Below are positions 26,891-36,400 of a DNA stretch of 64,000 nt, one piece after another (the stretch's first letter is position 1; each line of letters opens with the position of its first letter). The notes under the pieces are model-generated. The model had not been told where the DNA came from. It made no database searches and was given only the letters and a program-made list of their open reading frames with translations. Made by a program: the position numbers and the translations under genes. Source of the stretch: Methanolobus sediminis (GTDB lineage Archaea > Halobacteriota > Methanosarcinia > Methanosarcinales > Methanosarcinaceae); assembly GCF_031312595.1 (NCBI RefSeq), contig NZ_CP133592.1:682001-746000 (forward strand), in the 5' to 3' direction.

Positions 26891-27076
26891 TCATTCTTCA
26901 GGAATGATTATCCATGCAATGAGATAGATAAGAAGTCCCGTCCCTAGACTAAAAAAAGTGCCCACAGCCCAGATGAGCCTGACAAGTACCGGGTCTATTC
27001 CAGTATAAAGACCAATACCACTGCAAACACCTGCAAGTATTCTGTCTTCTTTTGAGCGTCGTAATTCTTTATACAT
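26891..27076 (-). CDS. PspC-domain membrane protein
   Basis: 61 residues from an ATG at 27076 with GAGG six bases upstream, chosen over the longer frame to 27097. KELRRSKEDRILAGVCSGIG is the classic PspC opening, followed by DPVLVRLIWA and a single hydrophobic helix ending LIAWIIIPEE. PspC proteins sit in the membrane as stress sensors or toxin-like modulators in bacteria; the archaeal role is unknown. The start is 17 bases after the HxlR stop, so the two form an operon. Confidence 0.88.
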   Translation of the reverse strand: MYKELRRSKEDRILAGVCSGIGLYTGIDPVLVRLIWAVGTFFSLGTGLLIYLIAWIIIPEE

Positions 27077-27093
27077 AATTCCTCTTGGAAAGA

Positions 27094-27450
27094 TCAAAGA
27101 TCACATGTCTTACAGTTGGTTCCACCACATTCAGGGTTCTCAAACTGCCATTTAAGGCCCCACTGCTTAATGTTCTGTAACACATGAAGGAACTCTTCCC
27201 CGCTTTCTGTAAGACTGTATTCCGATTTTATAGGGAACACCGAATCATCAATTATCTTGTCAACAAGGCCATGTTCTTCCAATTCCTTCAGCCTTGTGGA
27301 AAGTGTCTTTGGAGTCACGTCCTGTAACTTATTTTTAAGCTCATTGAACCTTTTGCACTTGTTCTCACCTTTGTAAAGCTCATGCAAGATGCATAAAGAC
27401 CATTTTTTGCCGACAATATCGACCGTTTTGTAGATGGTGCAATCTTTCAT
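27094..27450 (-). CDS. HxlR-family winged-helix regulator
   Basis: 118 residues. The HxlR pattern is clear: VDIVGKKWSLCILHELYKG, RFNELKNKL, ITPKTLSTRLKELEEHGLV-like recognition helix, then YSLTESGEEFLHVLQNIKQWG. Cysteines at the N-terminus (DCTIYK) and a C-terminal CGGTNCKTCDL cluster could sense redox or metal. The gene is divergent from the sulfite-reductase-like gene, and two dyads lie between them, suggesting control of both its own operon with PspC and the redox cluster. Confidence 0.9.
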   Translation of the reverse strand: MKDCTIYKTVDIVGKKWSLCILHELYKGENKCKRFNELKNKLQDVTPKTLSTRLKELEEHGLVDKIIDDSVFPIKSEYSLTESGEEFLHVLQNIKQWGLKWQFENPECGGTNCKTCDL

Positions 27451-27454
27451 AGTA

Positions 27455-27501
27455 TCCTATAGGAAACCACCCAATATATAAGTGAGTATCCATAATATAC
27501 T
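27455..27501. promoter_or_regulatory. Divergent promoter with two dyads sharing a GTATCC half-site
   Basis: TCCTATAGGA (27455-27464, perfect palindrome) and AGTATccataatATACT (27485-27501) flank the TATA tract CAATATATAA at 27472-27481. GTATCC occurs in both. This is the likely operator of the HxlR regulator. Confidence 0.5.
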
Positions 27502-27541
27502 GTTAATCCAGAAGAGAATTTTGGAAGAAGGAGTGACCAAA

Positions 27542-28201
27542 ATGGCAAAAGACTTACTTGAGAAGGGAGCAATCCTGCAGAGAGATCAGGAAACATATGC
27601 AATTGCACCACACCTGCCAGGTGGAGTAGTATCTGCAGAGCAGCTTCGCAAGATCGCTGATGTTGCAGAGAAATATGGGGCTGCAACATTAAAAGTAACT
27701 TCATCCCAGAGAGTTGCTATTGTAGGACTGAAAGAAGATGATATCGATGGCGCATGGAAAGACCTTGATATTAAGCCAGGAGCTGCCATTGGACTTTGTG
27801 TAAGAAGCGTTAAGATCTGTCCGGGTACTACATTCTGTAAGCGTGGACAGCAGGATTCGGTTGGTCTTGGACTTAAACTCGATGAGAAATACCATGGAAT
27901 GGAACTTCCATGCAAATTCAAGATGGCTGTTTCCGGATGTGCAAACTCATGCTCTGAACCTGCGATCAAAGACATAGGTATCATGGGAACACCAAAAGGA
28001 TACACTGTCATGGTTGGTGGCAATGCAGCTATCAAACCAAGGATTGCAGATGTTATTGCAGACGAACTCAGTGAAGATGAAGTTCTTGCACTTGTAGAGA
28101 AGATCATTGTATTCACCAAGGCACACGGTTCAAAGCACCGCCTTGGAAGAGTAATCGATGATATCGGACTTGACAAGTTCAAGGAAGAAGTTGGATTATA
28201 A
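27542..28201 (+). CDS. Small sulfite-reductase-like siroheme/Fe-S protein (Dsr-LP)
   Basis: 219 residues from ATG at 27542 (SD GGAGTGA). The order is a ferredoxin-like half domain (LPGGVVSAEQLRKIADVAEKYGA, SSQRVAIVG), then the siroheme-[4Fe-4S] ligands CPGTTFC and CANSC (C-x5-C...C-x3-C), and a C-terminal helical part. It is a single-gene minimal nitrite/sulfite reductase homologue of the kind widespread in methanogens. Proposed roles include assimilatory sulfite reduction or a siroheme-linked redox step; not shown here. A terminator follows the gene, so the CGGC/ferredoxin genes downstream are separately transcribed or read through. Confidence 0.88.
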   Translation: MAKDLLEKGAILQRDQETYAIAPHLPGGVVSAEQLRKIADVAEKYGAATLKVTSSQRVAIVGLKEDDIDGAWKDLDIKPGAAIGLCVRSVKICPGTTFCKRGQQDSVGLGLKLDEKYHGMELPCKFKMAVSGCANSCSEPAIKDIGIMGTPKGYTVMVGGNAAIKPRIADVIADELSEDEVLALVEKIIVFTKAHGSKHRLGRVIDDIGLDKFKEEVGL

Positions 28202-28221
28202 ATTCAATTTGAGCATTCAGC

Positions 28222-28246
28222 AGGGGAAAATTCCCCTCTTTTTCTT
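28222..28246 (+). terminator. Intrinsic terminator
   Basis: The perfect palindrome AGGGGAAAATTCCCCT (28222-28237) is followed by CTTTTTCTTGTTT, just after the sulfite-reductase-like gene. Confidence 0.8.
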
Positions 28247-28290
28247 GTTTATTTATTCATCATAATCATTTCTTAAAAAACGGAGCTGGT

Positions 28291-28635
28291 ATTATCGAAG
28301 ATGTTAAACCTCCAACAAGGATCGCAGTAATAAGATGCGATATCGTATCAGAAGCATGTCCGGGTGTGGGATGCTTTATGGCATTCAATAAAAGGAGCAT
28401 GCACTTTAAGGAGTACGACGGGAACGCAGAAATGGTTGCATTCTTCACCTGCGGAGGATGTTCCGGCAGAAGGATTTACCGCCTGCTCAAATCATTAAAA
28501 AAACGTGGTGTTGACATAATACATCTAAGTTCATGTATGCAGATGGAAAATTATCCGAAATGCCCACACATCGATGAAATTAAAAAGACAGTACAGGATG
28601 CCGGAATTAAGCTTGTTGAAGGAACACATCATTAG
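28291..28635 (+). CDS. CGGC-domain protein with no canonical start codon
   Basis: The CGGC domain is readable as [19 protein letters not shown] followed by [10 protein letters not shown] and [20 protein letters not shown], so Cys motifs for metal or Fe-S binding are all present. The only ATG/GTG candidates in frame are inside the domain (GTG 28366), after its first strand and two conserved cysteines. Upstream, SD GGAG at 28282-28285 is followed five bases later by ATT at 28291, giving ~114 residues. The stop is TAG. It is probably in an operon with ferredoxin and the GXGXG protein. Confidence 0.68.
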   Translation: MIEDVKPPTRIAVIRCDIVSEACPGVGCFMAFNKRSMHFKEYDGNAEMVAFFTCGGCSGRRIYRLLKSLKKRGVDIIHLSSCMQMENYPKCPHIDEIKKTVQDAGIKLVEGTHH

Positions 28636-28663
28636 AATCAAGAAAATAGCAGGAGAGAGAAAA

Positions 28664-29032
28664 ATGGGAAAGAGACTGATAGTTAAGATAGATGAAGATA
28701 AATGTACAGGCTGTGGGAAGTGTGTTTCACCCTGTGCCGAAGGCGCTATACAAATTATAAACGGTAAGGCAAAGGTCGTTGCAGAGGAACTCTGTGACGG
28801 AATGGGATTCTGCATAGGAGTCTGTCCTGAAGGTGCCATCACCATTGAGGAAAGAGAAGCTATACCCTTTGACCTGAGAAAAGCCGAATCCCAGCCAAAG
28901 ACCACTGATGTCTCGATCAAGTGTTTCAGCTGTGGTTGCGGTGAACAGGATAACTATCTCATGCCAGTAAGGCATAACATGGAAAGTCTCTGGGTCTGCA
29001 CAAGATGCCTGCCAAAACTTATCCACGGATGA
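28664..29032 (+). CDS. Two-[4Fe-4S] ferredoxin with extra Cys-rich tail
   Basis: 122 residues from ATG at 28664 behind GGAGAGAG; the open frame's earlier Met is inside the CGGC gene. Two cluster motifs are visible: [11 protein letters not shown] near residue 15 and [11 protein letters not shown] near 45, the latter with an extra residue in the usual CxxCxxC spacing. The tail adds [10 protein letters not shown] and CTRCLP, likely a zinc or third Fe-S site. It would carry electrons between the sulfite-reductase-like/CGGC proteins and the GXGXG partner (inference). The stop overlaps closely with the next start (four-base gap). Confidence 0.88.
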   Translation: MGKRLIVKIDEDKCTGCGKCVSPCAEGAIQIINGKAKVVAEELCDGMGFCIGVCPEGAITIEEREAIPFDLRKAESQPKTTDVSIKCFSCGCGEQDNYLMPVRHNMESLWVCTRCLPKLIHG

Positions 29033-29036
29033 GAAA

Positions 29037-30023
29037 ATGGTAAAGGAACTCGTTCTTGAAGGGACTGCAGATTATATCTGTGACTACACTTTCAATTTTT
29101 ACTGGCACAATAACAGCCTGAATCCAGATTCCCTGATTCCCGGACAGAATGGTGGTACGTTCACATACAGGAACATTGTCAATGAGCTAAAGGCAGGTGG
29201 TGATGTCCGGATCACCGGAAATGTCGGGAAGAATTTCGCTTACAGCCTTGGTGCTGATATCAAACACCTTGGAGGAAGCGGGGAAATAGAGAAAGCGGGC
29301 CGGATATTCATAGACGGAAATATCGGACCTGAAGCAGGAATGGGAATGGTTTCCGGTACACTGTATGTCAAAGGTGATATAGAATATCCGCTTGGAAATA
29401 TTGTGGAACTTATAAGCGATGTTCCTGAATACAGGAAATTCCGTTCCATTACAGATGTACTATGCAACGGAAGCGGCAGTGATGAACTCATAGACAATCA
29501 GTTAAATGAACCTGAAAGAACATTGATACTCAAAGATGGAATTCCCAGGGGAACCGTGGCTTCAAGATGTCCCTGTGCTTCAAAGGTTATCATTGAAGGC
29601 GATGCCTACAACGGTACCGGAATGCTTGCCAGAAAAGCAACTGTTATAGTAAACGGAAATGCCGGGATGAACACAGGTTCTCATCTTAACGGTGGAACTG
29701 TTGTTGTCCACGGTGAAGTTGGAGAGTTTGCCGGAGCATACATGAAAGATGGAAAACTGATATTCCTTGACGCTAAAGGTTTCATAGGAGCAGGAATGCA
29801 AGGCGGTGCCATCTACAGTAAGAACAAGGCAAAGACCAGCCCTCCCGCTGCAAAATCCAGAATGAAAGGAGAGGACAGCAGTCTTGTGAGGGAATTCATG
29901 GATGCCGGAAGGGTTGAATCAATGCTCTACAACAAATATGAACCGGATAAGGAAAAAGAAAAATACGTAGAGGTCCGCATGCGTGACGGTTCGATAGTTA
30001 TGCGCAAGATAGATGATAGTTGA
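29037..30023 (+). CDS. GXGXG-domain protein (GltB C-terminal/FwdC-like)
   Basis: 328 residues built from short beta-helix turns with the GXGXG pattern: DVRITGNVGKNFAYSLGADI, IFIDGNIGPEAGMGMVSG, VIIEGDAYNGTGMLARKA, VIVNGNAGMNTGSHLNGG and VVVHGEVGEFAGAYMKDG. The right-handed beta-helix is shared by the C-terminal domain of glutamate synthase large subunit and by FwdC/FmdC of formylmethanofuran dehydrogenase. Standing alone with a ferredoxin, it is probably a scaffold subunit; neither a glutaminase nor an FMN domain is present. ATG at 29037 is four bases after the ferredoxin stop. Confidence 0.82.
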   Translation: MVKELVLEGTADYICDYTFNFYWHNNSLNPDSLIPGQNGGTFTYRNIVNELKAGGDVRITGNVGKNFAYSLGADIKHLGGSGEIEKAGRIFIDGNIGPEAGMGMVSGTLYVKGDIEYPLGNIVELISDVPEYRKFRSITDVLCNGSGSDELIDNQLNEPERTLILKDGIPRGTVASRCPCASKVIIEGDAYNGTGMLARKATVIVNGNAGMNTGSHLNGGTVVVHGEVGEFAGAYMKDGKLIFLDAKGFIGAGMQGGAIYSKNKAKTSPPAAKSRMKGEDSSLVREFMDAGRVESMLYNKYEPDKEKEKYVEVRMRDGSIVMRKIDDS

Positions 30024-30046
30024 TGCGCAAAAGCGGAAATGGAATA

Positions 30047-31798
30047 TTATGCTTTTTCCAGCATAACCCAGAAAACTGAACCTTTGCCCTGGGGGTTATC
30101 CTCAACACCAACACTTCCTTTGTGAATATCAACTATTCTTTTCACGATTGCAAGACCAAGGCCGTTTCCTTTTATACCTTTCTTATCAGCCCTTCTGAAC
30201 CTGTCAAAAACAAAAGGCTTTGCGTCATCAGGTATGCCGTCTCCCTCATCAGCAATTAATATTTTCCAGGATTTGTCTTCATCCTGAATCGAAATGATAA
30301 CAGTAGTCCCAGCAGGACTATATTTCAATGCATTTGATACTATGTTGGAAAAAACATCTTCAATCACATCATTGACCCTGGAGAAACAGCCTTCACAAAC
30401 TTCATATTTGAGATTAATCCCTTTCTTTGAAAACTCTGAGGAAAAACTGTCAACAACCATGTGCAATATCAGACCAATGTCCTGCACTTTTAATTCCATA
30501 TCTTCATCAGATTCGAGTTTAGCAAGTTTTGCAGCAGAACTTATCATTGCAGTCAGATGGCTAGTCTGCCCACATATCATCTTTAAGGATTCCTTTTTTT
30601 CAAGGTCAGTCTCTTCCGCATAAAGCATATCACTGAAACCTTTGATCACATTTACCGGGTTCATCAGGTCATGCCGCATAATATCTGTGAACAGGTCCTT
30701 GAGCCTGTTCGATGTTTCAAGTCGTGATTTCTCTTTCTTGTCAAGCATCCAGCGTGAATGAACTGCAAAAAGGACAAAAACCAGGATTATGAATACCAAA
30801 ATATACCCGTATTGGATGAAAATATCCTTTGGAGTAATTTTTCCGTAATCAACATACAAACCATATCTGAGGTCACGCATCAACCTGTCCACAGAACTGT
30901 AATCTGCCGGAACTGTCCAGCCGCTTGCACCAATCGAGATTGCTGCTTCACTATCAACAGGCATTGTTAACAGAGCAACTGCCATGTATTTGGAAATATC
31001 ATCGGACGTTGATACCGTCTTTGCAAAAACCCAATCAGGGTAAAGTTCAGTACTGACCACTAAAGGATAGCTATCGTATTCTTTCTCATTCAGGATCTTG
31101 ATATCATCCTGTTCTATAACGCCTTTTGCGATCAGCGATTCCAGAACACCTGTCCTGACGGTACCTGCGTCAACATTTCCTTCAATTACAGAGAGAACAA
31201 CATTTCTATGGGAATTACCAAACTTTGTCTCACTGAAATCGTTCTCATTGATATCCAAAAGATGGAATTCACCTCTTGCAGCCAGATAACCTCCCAGTGA
31301 CCTGTAATTGACCCACATGAATGACTTGCCTTCCAGATCCTCTAATGAATTAATATCAGTTCTGCCAGCCCTTGTGAAAATAACACCACCCATACCAACA
31401 TACGAAGTGTTGTTATACGCTGGCTGGAATGTTGCTATCCTGCCAGCTCCATGAACACGTGCCATTTCCACATATAGCAGAGGATTGCAATAAAAGAAAT
31501 CAATATGATTGTTCTCTATTTCCTGGGAGAATTCGTCATATTCAAGAGGAACTACCTCAAAACCGGAGCCGGGAATATTATCAGATAGATAATCTTCCAC
31601 AGGTGCCCATGTCTCTTTAAGACTATCTTTATCTCCGTTTATTGAAAGAACTCCTATCCTGTAAGTCTGTGACTCATCAGACTCACAACTTGCAAGAGGA
31701 ATAAACAGCATGCTGAAAAAAAGTGTAACCAACATCAATTTAGTAAACAGATGTAGTTTTTCCATATTGTAAACACTCATACCCCCCATAATGTGCAA
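30047..31798 (-). CDS. Sensor kinase with PhnD-like periplasmic-binding domain
   Basis: Up to 583 residues. A signal/anchor helix (MEKLHLFTKLMLVTLFF...) is followed by an extracytoplasmic PhnD/phosphonate-binding-type domain (residues ~40-330: YRIGVLSINGDKDS, FFYCNPLLYVEMA, VIEGNVDAGTVRTGVLE). A transmembrane helix lies near 345-365. The kinase core has H-box MRHDLMNPVN, N-box NIVSNALKYSP, G1 IADEGDGIPDDA and G2 KGNGLGLAIVKRI. It should sense a phosphonate, phosphite or related anion outside the cell. The start is uncertain: in-frame Mets at 31789, 31780 and 31765 are alternatives. No transporter or response regulator is adjacent. Confidence 0.88.
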   Translation of the reverse strand: MHIMGGMSVYNMEKLHLFTKLMLVTLFFSMLFIPLASCESDESQTYRIGVLSINGDKDSLKETWAPVEDYLSDNIPGSGFEVVPLEYDEFSQEIENNHIDFFYCNPLLYVEMARVHGAGRIATFQPAYNNTSYVGMGGVIFTRAGRTDINSLEDLEGKSFMWVNYRSLGGYLAARGEFHLLDINENDFSETKFGNSHRNVVLSVIEGNVDAGTVRTGVLESLIAKGVIEQDDIKILNEKEYDSYPLVVSTELYPDWVFAKTVSTSDDISKYMAVALLTMPVDSEAAISIGASGWTVPADYSSVDRLMRDLRYGLYVDYGKITPKDIFIQYGYILVFIILVFVLFAVHSRWMLDKKEKSRLETSNRLKDLFTDIMRHDLMNPVNVIKGFSDMLYAEETDLEKKESLKMICGQTSHLTAMISSAAKLAKLESDEDMELKVQDIGLILHMVVDSFSSEFSKKGINLKYEVCEGCFSRVNDVIEDVFSNIVSNALKYSPAGTTVIISIQDEDKSWKILIADEGDGIPDDAKPFVFDRFRRADKKGIKGNGLGLAIVKRIVDIHKGSVGVEDNPQGKGSVFWVMLEKA

Positions 31799-31861
31799 AA
31801 GAGACTATCCTACTTGACATATATATATTTTTGCAAATTATTGCGCATAAATAAAGAAAGA

Positions 31862-33301
31862 TCAATCTGCAACAATGAATTTCAGGAAATTTGTGCCGCT
31901 TGATTTACCTTCTACGGGTGCCTGACCCTGTGTTAAAAGAACCAGGTCTCCTGAGTCAATATTTCCCAATCTTTTAAGGGAATCCATAATGGTTACTTCC
32001 CATTCATGAACTTTCAATATGACAAATACAGGATATACTGCATACTGCAAAGCTAGCTGTTCACATGTCAGTTCATTACGACTGAATGCAAGTATCCATA
32101 CATTCGGTCTGAATCTGGAGATCAAACGTGAAGTTTTACCGGATACTGTTGGAGTTATTACATAACGCACAGGTAAGATTCGAATAGCATCATTTACCTG
32201 GATGGAAATTACATCCTCTATACCAGGATTCATTTTCTGGATGGCTTTTGTCATCAGTTCAAGTCCAAGAGTGGTATGGTCCCGCCATTTTTCCGTAGAC
32301 GCTGCAACTGTCGCCATCATTCTTACTGTTTCGGCCGGATATTTGCCTACTGCCGTTTCCCCGGATAGCATAACTGCATCTGTACCATCTATAATTGCAT
32401 TTGCAACATCCGTAGCCTCAGCTCGTGTAGGACGGATATTACTTATCATAGACTCAAGCATTTGTGTGGCGGTAATCACCGGTTTGCTGAGAAGGTTTGC
32501 TTTGTGGATGATCGTCTTTTGAATAATCGGGACATCCTCAATAGGAACCTCTACTCCAAGGTCACCACGTGCTATCATAATAGCATCAGTCTCCTGAAGA
32601 ATAGAATCAATATTTTTTACTGCCTGGTCGCGTTCTATTTTTGAAACAATAAATGCTGTTTTTCCTTTTGATCCGATATAATTCCGTGCCGCTACAACGT
32701 CTTCTTTGGATTCTATAAAGGAAAGACAGAATATGCTAATACCCTCTTTCAGGGCAAAGTCTATTATTTCAAGATCCTTTCCGGTTATCGGACTTACATA
32801 TATCTTTGAACCGGGCAGATTAATACCTTTTTTAGAGTACAGTGGACCGCCTACTACGACTTTACAATGAATATCCTCATTTTCTATTGATTCACAGTTG
32901 AGCTGAATAAAACCATCACTGAGATATATAGGACTGCCAATTGTAACACTATCTGTAATCTGTTTATATTGAACAGGAACAACTGAATCCTTCCCCACTA
33001 CATCCCTTGTGGTTAGAGTTATCCTGTCATTTTTTTTCAGCATCATCGGCTCATTTTCAATTATCCCAACCCTGATCTTCGGACCAGGAAGATCTGCCAT
33101 AATTGCGATTACCTGATTTAGTTCATCTGCCGCATCCCTGATCCTCTTGATAAGTTTACGGTGATCATCCATGTCACCATGAGAAAAGTTTAGCCGCGCA
33201 ACATTCATACCCGCAAGAATGAGTTCCCGGATCATCTCAGGAGATGAAGAAGCGGGACCGATAGTACATACGATCTTTGTTTTGTGATCAGGTAAATTCA
33301 T
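31862..33301 (-). CDS. pyk: Pyruvate kinase
   Basis: 479 residues, normal length. TKIVCTIGPASSS and GMNVARLNFSHG start the TIM barrel, then DLPGPKIRVG. The active-site lysine region FIVSKIERDQAVKN, MIARGDLGVEVP and ITATQMLESM follow, and the C-terminal allosteric domain ends the protein. It converts phosphoenolpyruvate and ADP to pyruvate and ATP. ATG at 33301. It is divergent from the GlcD/CCG fusion gene, with a 15-base palindrome in the shared region. The glycerate kinase at 24773 feeds the same part of metabolism. Confidence 0.95.
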   Translation of the reverse strand: MNLPDHKTKIVCTIGPASSSPEMIRELILAGMNVARLNFSHGDMDDHRKLIKRIRDAADELNQVIAIMADLPGPKIRVGIIENEPMMLKKNDRITLTTRDVVGKDSVVPVQYKQITDSVTIGSPIYLSDGFIQLNCESIENEDIHCKVVVGGPLYSKKGINLPGSKIYVSPITGKDLEIIDFALKEGISIFCLSFIESKEDVVAARNYIGSKGKTAFIVSKIERDQAVKNIDSILQETDAIMIARGDLGVEVPIEDVPIIQKTIIHKANLLSKPVITATQMLESMISNIRPTRAEATDVANAIIDGTDAVMLSGETAVGKYPAETVRMMATVAASTEKWRDHTTLGLELMTKAIQKMNPGIEDVISIQVNDAIRILPVRYVITPTVSGKTSRLISRFRPNVWILAFSRNELTCEQLALQYAVYPVFVILKVHEWEVTIMDSLKRLGNIDSGDLVLLTQGQAPVEGKSSGTNFLKFIVAD

Positions 33302-33397
33302 ACATTATCCCAACTTAAAGATATTCAATAATCAATATAATTGTTCTTATGGAACTGATTAAATCTAGGTCTATTCGGAAGTATTCAATTCAGTATA

Positions 33398-33412
33398 TAT
33401 AGTGACACTATA
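33398..33412. promoter_or_regulatory. Perfect 15-base palindrome between pyk and the GlcD fusion gene
   Basis: TATAGTG-A-CACTATA, about 75 bases before the GlcD/CCG start and 100 before pyk. TATA-like tracts lie on both sides. It could be an operator for either gene. Confidence 0.45.
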
Positions 33413-33486
33413 GACATATCATAAACAGTTATCTCTTAAAATATTTTAAATATAAGAATCCAATATATTATTATAAGGGGTTTATC

Positions 33487-36400
33487 ATGGCAAATTCAAA
33501 ATTCGAACTAAATGAGCAACAAAAAAAGGAACTCTCCGATATTTTCGGTAGAGGAGTCAATTTTAAAGACAAGGAAAGACACTTTTACACACATGACGTG
33601 GGAGCATTGCCTTCACTTATAAAAACAATGGTGGGCAAATCCAAACCTGCAGCTATTGTAAAAGTAAGAAATGAAGAAAAAGCTGTAGAACTTATTAATT
33701 TTGCACGTAAATACAAAATCCCGGTAGTACCAAGAGCGGGAGCCTCTTCAGGATACGGCGGTATTATTCCTACCAAAGGAGGAATTATTGCCGATGTTAC
33801 TCCCATGAGACATATAATCGATCTTGACAAAGATAATCTCAGGGTTACAGTTGGTGCAGGTGCCGTATGGCATAACCTGGAGGAAAAGCTTAACGAGGAA
33901 GGACTTGCAGTTCAGGCTGTCCCTTCAAGTGCGATGTCTGCAACCGTTGGTGGCTGGCTTGCCCAGAACGGTGTGGGTTACGGAAGTTACGAATACGGCT
34001 GGTCACAGGACACAATGGAATCTGCAAGGGTTGTCCTGCCAAGCGGTGAAGTAAAGGATTTCTCAGGCGAAGAACTCAAAAAGATCATCGGAACAATGGG
34101 TACCACCGGAATAATTACGCAGGTTACCCTGAAACTGAGAAAATACGAAAAGACTGCCGCAATCTCTGCAAAATTCCCTGATGCTTCTTCAATGAAGAAA
34201 GCTATCAAGATGGTAGGGGAGAAAAAAGTCCCTGTATGGGCGGTCTCATTCTTAAACCCTCAATGGGCTGATATGAAAAACAAGGCTCCGTACAAGACAC
34301 ACTACGGAGAAACCGTTGATGACCACAGACCGGAATTGCCGCTTTCCTACATATGCAATTTTGCCTATCCTGCATCAAGGGATGTAAGTGCCCTTGAAGG
34401 TATTATCAAGGAAGCTGGCGGAGAGATCCTGCCGGAAGAAATTGCCGAGCATGAAACTCAGGAATGGTTCAGGTCAATGAAAGTAAAGAGACTTGGTCCT
34501 TCATTTATTCCTGCCGAAGTTGTTGTGCCTGTTGACAAGATAGACACAGTGTTCAATGAGATCGAGAAAAAGATTGGTCTCCCTGTACTTGTCGAGGGAA
34601 TGGTAACAAAAGGTGATGAAGCCATCATTCTTTGTTTCATGCCTCATTCGGAAAGATCATTCAAGTATAACCTTGCTTTCCCGCTTGCCCTGAGTATCGT
34701 AAAGATCGCAGAGGAGAATGGCGGAAGAATCTATGCTTCAGGTCTTTACTTTGCAAGTCAGGCCGAGAAGGTTTACAGGGATCGTTTCAAACTCATTAAG
34801 GACTTCAAAAAACAGGTTGACCCTGATGACATCATGAATCCTGAAACAATGACAGGCAAGTCTTTGATAAACACAGGACTTTCCATGGCAAAGACATTCG
34901 AGCCAATGGCACGCATGGTCGGAAACATGTCCGGAGTCGGCCATCAGGAATTCAAGGATGAGAAAGGACTGCCAGGAGACATCATCTCACATGCATTCAC
35001 CTGTGCCCAGTGTGGTTATTGTGTCAACGAATGTGACCAGTATTATGGACGTGGATGGGAATCACAATCACCACGTGGAAAGTGGTTCTTCATAAAGGAA
35101 TACCTTGCTGGAAAAATGCCACTCGACCAGGAGCAGGTTGACACTTTCCTTGCTTGTACCACCTGTGAGATGTGTGACTATTACTGCCAGCTTGACCTTC
35201 CAATTGAACGCTCATGGATGACCCTTAGAGAGAACTTTGTCCAGAAGAGAGGCATGATGACAATCCCTCCGTTTGAGATCATGGCTCAGAGTCTGGACAA
35301 CCAGAGGAACATCTGGGCAAATTACAGGGTTGACAGGGATAAATGGATACCCGATGATCTAAGGCCAAAGATCAAAGACAAGGCAGAGATCGCTTACTTT
35401 GCAGGATGTACTGCATCCTTTGTTGAGAAGGATGTTGCTGTAGGAACTGCAAGGCTGCTTGATGAGGCAGGAATCGAGTTCACAACCCTTGGTGACAAGG
35501 AAGCATGCTGTGGAATACCCATGCTTGTTGCGGGAAAGTGGGATGTGTTCGAGAGAATCCTCAAAATGAATATTGCAAATATGCAGAAAGCAGGTGCAAA
35601 GACCGTTGTTACATCATGTCCGGCATGTCTTCTCATGTGGAGGACCATCTATCCACAGTGGGCTGAGAAGCTTGGAATGGAGTTCGACATTGAGGCAAAG
35701 CACTATTCTGAAGTGCTTATGGATAAGCTGGATGTGCTTAAGCCAAAGTTCAAGGTCCCACTTAACAAAACGGTTGCATGGCACGACTCATGTCACATAG
35801 GCAGGGCAGGTGCAGGTGTCTATGACGCACCGCGTGAACTGCTTAAGGCAATACCAGGTGTTAAGTTCAAAGAAATGGAGCACAACCGTGAGAAAGCTCT
35901 CTGCTGTGGTTCTGTTGTAACACTTATCGATGAGCCGGAGATTGCATCAAAGATCGGTAATGTCCGTTTGCAGGAAGCTGTTGACCAGGATGCCGACATC
36001 ATGGCTGCACTCTGTCCGTGCTGTGTTGTCCAGTTCAGGGTGGCCGCCAGGGAGAATAATGTCAATGTGGAGATACAGGATCTTGGAGCACTTGCAGCCC
36101 GCAGTCTTGGATATGACATACCTGACACAACCAACGATGCACTTGCTGCATGGGCGGTCTTTGAGAAGATGATAGACCTTATGGTGCCTGAGAACATGAC
36201 CGACATGATGGTTGAACTGCTTCCTGACATGATCGGAGCGATGCCATCATACATGCAGGCAATGATGAAGACTGTGAAGTACGTACCCGGCATGGACTCA
36301 CTCATGAAGCCAATGATGCCGGTAATGATGCCTATGCTCATGCCTTCAATTATGCCAAAGGTCATGCCAAAGATGCTAAAGGCTGTTGAAAAGAGAGTAC

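Noticed and set aside
27586-28182. 198-codon antisense frame over the sulfite-reductase-like gene
   Set aside because: Siroheme and Fe-S motifs on the + strand identify the true gene; no SD or domain on the antisense strand.
35820-36365. 181-codon antisense frame inside the GlcD/CCG gene
   Set aside because: The opposite strand carries well-conserved Cys motifs, and the antisense frame lacks SD, domain or signal; it is a codon-bias shadow.
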